Below are positions 16,051 to 20,091 of a stretch of DNA of 20,091 nt, in pieces. Where the stretch lies: contig CAVOBC010000038.1 in NCBI GenBank assembly GCA_963693635.1, forward strand, positions 1-20,091. Reading direction: 5' to 3'. This DNA comes from CAVOBC01 sp963693635 (GTDB lineage: Bacteria > Pseudomonadota > Gammaproteobacteria > Pseudomonadales > Azotimanducaceae). Numbering within the stretch: the stretch's first letter is position 1; each line of letters starts with the position of its first letter. The notes beneath the pieces are model-generated. The model ran no database searches and was not told where the DNA came from. It saw nothing but the letters and a program-made list of their open reading frames with translations. A program made the position numbers and the translations under genes.

Positions 16051-16086
16051 TCGTGCGGTGGGTCGTGCGGTGGGTAGTGCGTTGAG
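16051..16086. repeat. 12-bp tandem repeat upstream of mnmA
   Basis: TCGTGCGGTGGG occurs twice in exact succession (16051-16062, 16063-16074), followed by a degenerate third unit to 16086. It lies just upstream of the chosen mnmA start. If translated from an upstream TTG it would add a Thr/His/Arg tetrapeptide repeat. It probably arose by slippage in the 5' untranslated region. Confidence 0.65.
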
Positions 16087-16291
16087 GGAGGCGACCTCGC
16101 AAGTCTGCGCCATCGTCTTTGGTTGCCGCGTTGTACGGATGCGGTGCATTCTATCAGGCAGCGAGCTATCCGGGGCCGGATCATGGGGCGACCACCCCAC
16201 CTCGCCCGGTTCCAGCAATCCGATTTGTTGCTTGCTAAACCGAACCCGTTGGTTACCATCACGCGTCTTCATGATTGGCTGAATTTATCCG

Positions 16292-16882
16292 ATGAGCGAC
16301 GACAGAGAGCCAGCTTCAAGTACCCAGACCGCGGCCGCTGCGCCGGTGCTGACGCACCTGGACGAGGACGGCAACGCGGCCATGGTGGACGTCTCTGACA
16401 AGTCAGTGACAGACCGTCGGGCGACGGCGGTCGGCCGCGTGTGCATGCACGCGGAGACGTTGCGCCTGATTGAGGCCGGAGGGCACAAGAAGGGTGACGT
16501 GCTGGCGGTGGCGCGGATTGCCGGTATTCAGGGTGCCAAGAAGTGCGCTGACCTGATACCGCTGTGCCATCCGCTGGCACTCAGTTGGATCAATATTGAT
16601 CTGAGCTGCAATCGCGAGTCCAGCAGCGTCGAGATCTCCGCTGAGTGCCGTCTTGCCGGGCGCACCGGGGTGGAGATGGAGGCGCTGACGGCAGTGTCGG
16701 TTGCCGCGCTGACGATCTATGACATGTGCAAGGCGGTGGACAAGGATATGCAGATAGAGGGAATCAAGGTAACCGGGAAGCTGGGTGGCAAGTCCGGCCA
16801 ATGGCCACGACCCCCGCAAGTGCCTGATGCAGAGGTCGCAGCAGACGATGGTCAATCGACCGATACCGGCAAGCGCACGTGA
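16292..16882 (+). CDS. moaC: MoaC, cyclic pyranopterin monophosphate synthase
   Basis: MoaC converts the 3',8-cyclo-GTP made by MoaA into cyclic pyranopterin monophosphate, an early molybdenum cofactor intermediate. Family features are MVDVSDKSVTDRRATAVG (31-48), KKGDVLAVARIAGIQGAKKCADLIPLCHPL (66-95), GVEMEALTAVSVAALTIYDMCKAVDKDM (126-153, with the catalytic Lys/Asp pair at the end) and IKVTGKLGGKSG (158-169). With 196 residues it is longer than E. coli MoaC (161) because of about 20 extra residues before MVDVSDK and a C-terminal tail after GGKSG. The last bases overlap the moaD start (GTGA). It leads moaCDE, divergent from mnmA. MoaA, which supplies its substrate, is not in the window. Confidence 0.95.
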   Translation: MSDDREPASSTQTAAAAPVLTHLDEDGNAAMVDVSDKSVTDRRATAVGRVCMHAETLRLIEAGGHKKGDVLAVARIAGIQGAKKCADLIPLCHPLALSWINIDLSCNRESSSVEISAECRLAGRTGVEMEALTAVSVAALTIYDMCKAVDKDMQIEGIKVTGKLGGKSGQWPRPPQVPDAEVAADDGQSTDTGKRT

Positions 16883-17130
16883 TCCAGGTTCTCTTCTTTG
16901 CCAGTATTCGCGAAGCGTTGGGTGTCTCAGACCTTGAGATGGATGCCGCTGGATTGGCGACGGCCGCGGATGTCGCGAAATCGCTCGCCGCACGTGCGGA
17001 CGGCGCCTGGCACGAGGTGATGGGTCGCGAGGACCTGCTGATCGCAGTGAATCAGACCGTCGTTAAGGCCGATCATCAGATCGAAGATGGTGATGAAGTC
17101 GCGTTCTTTCCGCCGGTTACGGGCGGCTAA
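16879..17130 (+). CDS. moaD: MoaD, molybdopterin synthase small subunit
   Basis: MoaD is a ubiquitin-like sulfur carrier. Its C-terminal Gly-Gly is adenylated by MoeB, converted to a thiocarboxylate and then used by MoaE to make molybdopterin. The 83-residue protein starts IQVLFFASIREALG and ends LLIAVNQTVV, DGDEVAFFPPVTGG, matching the family from end to end with the essential terminal GG intact. It begins with a GTG that overlaps the moaC stop, as is common for coupled subunit genes; no separate ribosome binding site is needed. About 40 bases separate it from moaE, whose partner protein it binds. Confidence 0.96.
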   Translation: MIQVLFFASIREALGVSDLEMDAAGLATAADVAKSLAARADGAWHEVMGREDLLIAVNQTVVKADHQIEDGDEVAFFPPVTGG

Positions 17131-17170
17131 TCAGGGCAGGGCAGGACCGGGACAGGTCAGGAGCGACACG

Positions 17171-17653
17171 ATGAACACCGATGTGACGATTCAAAGCGAA
17201 GACTTCTCGGCTGATCGAGAGTGCGCAGAGCTTCGCGCTGCCTCGCGTGGCGTCGGTGCGGTGGTCACATTTTCCGGGATCGTCCGTGATATCAATGATG
17301 ACGACAGTGTGAGTTCGCTCTATCTTGAGCACTACCCTGGCATGACCGAGAAGAGCATCACTGAGATTGCCGAAATCGCTCACGCCCGATGGTCGCTGCA
17401 GGGCGTCAGAGTCATCCACCGGGTCGGTGAGTTGGGGCCGGGCGATCAGATCGTTTTCGTCGGTATCGCGAGTGGCCATCGGGGTGATGCCTTTGCTGCC
17501 TGTCAGTTTGTGATGGACTACCTGAAGACCCGTGCGCCGTTCTGGAAACGTGAAACGACGCCCGCTGGCGACCGCTGGCTGACGACCCGCGAAACAGACT
17601 TCGATGCCGCGAAGGGTTGGGACGACGAGACCGAAACGGGCAAGTCAGCCTAG
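17171..17653 (+). CDS. moaE: MoaE, molybdopterin synthase catalytic subunit
   Basis: MoaE transfers two sulfurs from MoaD thiocarboxylate to cyclic pyranopterin monophosphate to form the molybdopterin dithiolene. The 160-residue protein carries GAVVTFSGIVRD (29-40), LEHYPGMTEKSI (52-63), RVGELGPGDQIVFVGIASGHRGDAF (84-108) and FVMDYLKTRAPFWKRE (113-128), which contains Lys119 and Lys126, the active-site lysines at the same numbers as in the E. coli enzyme. GGAG seven bases upstream supports the ATG at 17171; the frame before it overlaps moaD without similarity. Its TAG stop is immediately followed by the 19-bp perfect hairpin that begins repeat copy 3. Confidence 0.96.
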   Translation: MNTDVTIQSEDFSADRECAELRAASRGVGAVVTFSGIVRDINDDDSVSSLYLEHYPGMTEKSITEIAEIAHARWSLQGVRVIHRVGELGPGDQIVFVGIASGHRGDAFAACQFVMDYLKTRAPFWKRETTPAGDRWLTTRETDFDAAKGWDDETETGKSA

Positions 17654-17813
17654 CCAGTTCTTGTCCCAGAACCGCGTTCTGGGACAAGAACTGGCGAGCG
17701 GTGCAGGGATGCAACGCCATTTATTCAGGGCTCTTTCCTGCATAAAATGCGAGGTTTGCTTGCAAACCGACCCCCAAGAATTGTCTTGGATGACAATTTT
17801 AGGACAAGAACTG
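17654..17813 (+). repeat. MITE-like repeat, copy 3 (complete, best preserved)
   Basis: It starts with a perfect 19-bp hairpin: CCAGTTCTTGTCCCAGAAC (17654-17672), loop CGC, and its exact complement to 17694. It ends with GGACAAGAACTG (17802-17813), an inverted repeat of the left end (17655-17666). Internal stems are GGTTTGC / GCAAACC (17753-17768) and AATTGTC / GACAATT. The core GTGCAGGGATGCAACGCC matches the other two copies. The element is visibly less GC-rich than the flanking genes and begins one base after the moaE stop. Confidence 0.85.
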
Positions 17814-17843
17814 ACAGGGTGGTCGTTGCGACCCTGAGACCGA

Positions 17844-18389
17844 TTATTTGGACAAGTGGACGTCGGTTATCCGGAACTCGCCGGGGGCGAGTCCGGCGGC
17901 AGTCCAGGCCCCGATTGCGCAGCGATAAAGACGCAGGGTCGGGTAGCCCAGGTGAGCGGTCATGCGGCGAACCTGGCGGTTTTTACCTTCCGTCAGTGTG
18001 AGTTCCAGCCACGCCAGTGTGTGGTGTTGCCTTCGTGCAACCGGCGGCGGCGGGTCGCCGATCGGAGCCTCGTAGAGGCGTTTGGCATCAGCCGGGCGGG
18101 TTCTGCCATCTTTCAGCAGAAGACCGGAACGCAAGGCATTCAATGCGGCCTCGTCGGGCTCACCCTCTACCTGTACCCAATAGGTCTTTGCGAGCTTGAA
18201 GCGAGGGTGACTGATGCGCGCCTGCATGGCGCCATCGCCGGTCAGCAAGACCAACCCTTCGGAGTTCTTGTCGAGTCGTCCGGCCGGATAAACGCCCTTG
18301 AGGGGGATGTACTTCGCGAGGTTGGGCCCATCGCCGCCAAAGCGACACTCGACCCCGTAGGGCTTGTTAAAAAGAATCAGGCGGGACAT
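17844..18389 (-). CDS. rluE: RluE-type 23S rRNA pseudouridine synthase
   Basis: RluE isomerises U2457 of 23S rRNA (E. coli numbering) to pseudouridine. The 181-residue protein starts MSRLILFNKPYGVECRF and carries the catalytic motif AGRLDKNSEGLVLLT (36-50) with Asp40, KTYWVQVEGEP, and the C-terminal EGKNRQVRRMTAHLGYPTLRLYRCAIG block of the RsuA/RluB/E/F family. There is no N-terminal S4 domain, which favours RluE over RsuA, RluB or RluF. The ATG at 18389 fits the family start, though an in-frame GTG lies five codons upstream and neither has an obvious ribosome binding site. In Pseudomonas-like genomes icd and cspD lie near clpS; here they are absent between rluE and clpS. Confidence 0.92.
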   Translation of the reverse strand: MSRLILFNKPYGVECRFGGDGPNLAKYIPLKGVYPAGRLDKNSEGLVLLTGDGAMQARISHPRFKLAKTYWVQVEGEPDEAALNALRSGLLLKDGRTRPADAKRLYEAPIGDPPPPVARRQHHTLAWLELTLTEGKNRQVRRMTAHLGYPTLRLYRCAIGAWTAAGLAPGEFRITDVHLSK

Positions 18390-18742
18390 GGCGCAGCGTG
18401 GCACGAAAGCGGACTGGGAATATAACGTCGCTCGGACCCCGTATGACAGGCCTTGCGCTCGTGGTGCCGATGCAAGGTCCTGCCTGGCCCGGTACGGACG
18501 GCGTTACCGGCCTCGCAGATGGTCATCTGACCCCTATTGAAAAGGACTTGTTACAGTTAATATACCGGTCACACCGAATGCTGTTCGGTGTCGACACGGC
18601 GTTGGGAGGTGCGGCTCAAACGGGGGCATCCCCAACGCGGTGTGTCGCCGAATGAATCTGCCCCTCGCGGGTGTTGACCGGACAGGTGGATTGCAGACTC
18701 TGACACCGCTAAGGCGGCCGATTGATCATCAACCGACGACAA
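18390..18742 (+). promoter_or_regulatory. Divergent rluE-clpS region with probable clpS promoter and structured leader
   Basis: No gene is recognised here. TTGAAA at 18537-18542 and TATACC at 18561-18566, 18 bases apart, form a plausible sigma-70 promoter reading towards clpS. A palindrome CAGATG-GT-CATCTG (18516-18529) just upstream could be an operator. Transcripts would begin near a hairpin ACACCGAA / TTCGGTGT (18571-18591). A longer stem follows, with CGACAC (18592-18597) and GCGTTGGG (18599-18606) pairing with CCCAACGC (18631-18638) and GTGTCG (18642-18647). Confidence 0.45.
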
Positions 18743-19135
18743 ATGACATTCAAAACAGTCCAACAAACTCGACTAACATTAACTCAGCAACACGTGCCGA
18801 CGGTGTTCAATGGATGGGAACCAGATCAGGACAACGATCTGGAGACGGGGACAAGCGTTGTTGATAAGACGGAACTTAAAGAACCCCCCATGTACAAAGT
18901 CGTTATGCTCAATGACGACTACACGCCGATGCCCTTCGTTGTTGAAGTGCTGCAAATCTTCTTCGGCATGACGCAGGAGAAGGCAGAGCAATTGATGCTG
19001 GCGGTACATCAAATGGGACGGGCGACATGTGGCATCTACACACGAGACGTCGCCGAGACCAAGGCGATGCAGGTGAATCAGTACGCACAGGACAATCACC
19101 ATCCCCTGCTGTCTGAAATTGAAGCGGCGGACTAA
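18743..19135 (+). CDS. clpS: ClpS, N-end rule adaptor of ClpAP
   Basis: ClpS binds proteins with destabilising N-terminal residues (Leu, Phe, Tyr, Trp) and delivers them to ClpA for degradation by ClpAP. The core PPMYKVVMLNDDYTPMPFVVEVLQIFF contains the NDDYTPM substrate-pocket motif. QLMLAVHQMGRATCGIYTRDVAETK supplies the pocket-lining LMxxVH and the ClpA-contacting region, and NHHPLL is the usual end. The start is uncertain. ATG 18743 gives 130 residues, about 25 more at the N-terminus than E. coli ClpS (106). In-frame GTG codons at 18794 and 18803 would give a length closer to the family, and none of these has a strong ribosome binding site. clpA begins 21 bases after the stop. Confidence 0.93.
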   Translation: MTFKTVQQTRLTLTQQHVPTVFNGWEPDQDNDLETGTSVVDKTELKEPPMYKVVMLNDDYTPMPFVVEVLQIFFGMTQEKAEQLMLAVHQMGRATCGIYTRDVAETKAMQVNQYAQDNHHPLLSEIEAAD

Positions 19136-19156
19136 CGGCTACTACTGGAATTAAGC

Positions 19157-20091
19157 ATGCTCACCAGAGACCTCGAAGTTACGCTAAACTTGGCGTTCAA
19201 GGACGCCCATGCAAAACGGCATGAGCTCATGTCGGTAGAGCATCTCCTGCTGGCACTCCTCGACAACGCGGTGGCCGCTGAAGCACTTCGTGCCTGCGGT
19301 GCCGATATTGCCAAGTTGCGTACGGAACTTACCGAGTTCCTGAATGCGACAACGCCACTCATTCCCAAGAACGAAACGGGCCGTGAAACGCAGCCGACCC
19401 TGGGCTTCCAGCGGGTGCTGCGTCGGGCGGTGTTCCACGTTCAGTCCCAGGGTCGCAAGGAAGTCACCGGTGCGCACGTGCTCGTGGCGGTCTTTGCAGA
19501 GCAGGAAAGCCACGCCGTCTACATCCTGAAGCAACAGGAGATCAACCGCATCGACGTCGTCAACTACGTCGCACACGGGTCCTCAAAAATCGAGAGCAGC
19601 GAAGAATCCTCAGAGGAGGCGACAACGGATGAAGAAGCCGCGGAGGGCAAAGCGCCCAGCCCGCTAGAGTCCTTCGCTACCAACCTTAATGTTCAGGCCC
19701 AGAAGGGCATGATCGACCCGTTGATCGGACGCGCTGAAGAAGTTGAACGAGTGATTCAGATTCTGTCGCGGCGCCGCAAGAACAATCCGCTGCTGGTCGG
19801 TGAATCGGGAGTCGGCAAGACCGCTATTGCTGAGGGACTCGCCAAATTGATTGTCGACAAGCAGGTGCCGGAGGTCATCGCGGACGGCGTCGTGTACGCA
19901 CTTGACCTGGGCGCGCTGCTGGCAGGCACGAAGTACCGGGGCGACTTTGAGAAGCGCCTGAAGGCTCTACTCAGCGAACTCAAGAGCCAGGAAGGGACGA
20001 TTCTCTTTATCGACGAGATCCACACAATCATTGGCGCCGGCGCTGCATCGGGTGGTGTGATGGACGCGTCGAATCTGCTGAAGCCGCTGCT
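19157..20091 (+). CDS. clpA: ClpA, AAA+ unfoldase of ClpAP (3' part outside window)
   Basis: ClpA unfolds substrates and threads them into the ClpP peptidase. The window holds about the first 311 residues. The Clp N-terminal double repeat runs from about 1 to 140 (LEVTLNLAFKDAHAKRHELMSVEHLLLALL, then a second repeat with EVTGAHVLVAVF), which is where ClpS docks. An acidic linker follows (about 145-165, SSEESSEEATTDEEAAEG). The first AAA+ module then begins: IDPLIGRAEEVERVIQILSRRRKNNPLLVGESGVGKT with Walker A at about 215-222, GTKYRGDFEKRL, and Walker B in TILFIDEIH (281-289). The ATG at 19157 reproduces the E. coli-like MLxxxLEVTLNxAF start, with GGA about eight bases upstream. It follows clpS in the standard order. 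Confidence 0.97.
   Translation, partial: MLTRDLEVTLNLAFKDAHAKRHELMSVEHLLLALLDNAVAAEALRACGADIAKLRTELTEFLNATTPLIPKNETGRETQPTLGFQRVLRRAVFHVQSQGRKEVTGAHVLVAVFAEQESHAVYILKQQEINRIDVVNYVAHGSSKIESSEESSEEATTDEEAAEGKAPSPLESFATNLNVQAQKGMIDPLIGRAEEVERVIQILSRRRKNNPLLVGESGVGKTAIAEGLAKLIVDKQVPEVIADGVVYALDLGALLAGTKYRGDFEKRLKALLSELKSQEGTILFIDEIHTIIGAGAASGGVMDASNLLKPL

Noticed and set aside
7187..17813. CRISPR array
   Set aside because: The repeats are over 100 bases long, kilobases apart, internally structured, and no cas gene is present.
17604..17837. Open frames running through repeat copy 3 on both strands
   Set aside because: They are products of the repeat sequence and of the flanking gene ends, not a conserved gene.
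18398..18655. 85-codon plus-strand open frame upstream of clpS
   Set aside because: It spans the likely promoter and the stem-loops and has no recognisable protein character.

Overview
The window looks like the chromosome of a GC-rich gammaproteobacterium outside the Enterobacterales. The signs are rluE, clpS-clpA and mnmA-purB lying close together, a CysB-family regulator, a four-cysteine [4Fe-4S] type CysH and ThrH, a combination familiar from Pseudomonas-like genomes. No species can be named from the sequence alone. I see no rRNA, tRNA, CRISPR array, prophage or transposase gene.

Layout. 1-1903 (minus): a VWA-domain protein, a membrane-anchored J-domain protein and a glutathione S-transferase cut by the window edge, all overlapping and probably one operon. 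2169-3077 (plus): a cytosolic 5'-nucleotidase. 3061-3619 (minus): a DUF1697 gene with two frameshifts. 3803-4764 (plus): a CysB-type regulator with a frameshift and a four-residue internal deletion. 4878-6001 (minus): a CxxC thioredoxin-like protein and CysH, which with the CysB remnant makes a small sulfur-assimilation neighbourhood. 6002-6568 is a long non-coding stretch. 6569-7186: thrH. 7509-11096: prpB-prpC-prpD, the 2-methylcitrate cycle for propionyl-CoA, without a local regulator. 11133-11886 (minus): a broken lytic transglycosylase. 12028-16042 (minus): mnmA-purB-GNAT/PLD-like fusion, tightly overlapped. 16292-17653: moaC-moaD-moaE for molybdopterin synthesis. 17844-18389 (minus): rluE. 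18743-20091: clpS and the 5' part of clpA, behind a structured leader.

The most notable non-gene signal is a family of three related 130-171 bp repeats (7187-7317, 11823-11993, 17654-17813). The two full copies have 11-12 bp terminal inverted repeats and several internal hairpins, and all three lie just after the stop codon of a gene. They look like small non-autonomous mobile elements (MITE-like) or structured 3' elements. One copy has merged with the reading frame of the broken transglycosylase.

Three genes carry five frameshifts in total. Each can be explained by the loss of a single base, mostly in a short homopolymer run. Undercalled homopolymers in the assembly are therefore possible. 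However, the transglycosylase has also lost its catalytic Glu and the CysB-like protein lacks four conserved residues, which a read error would not explain. Real gene decay is plausible for those two.
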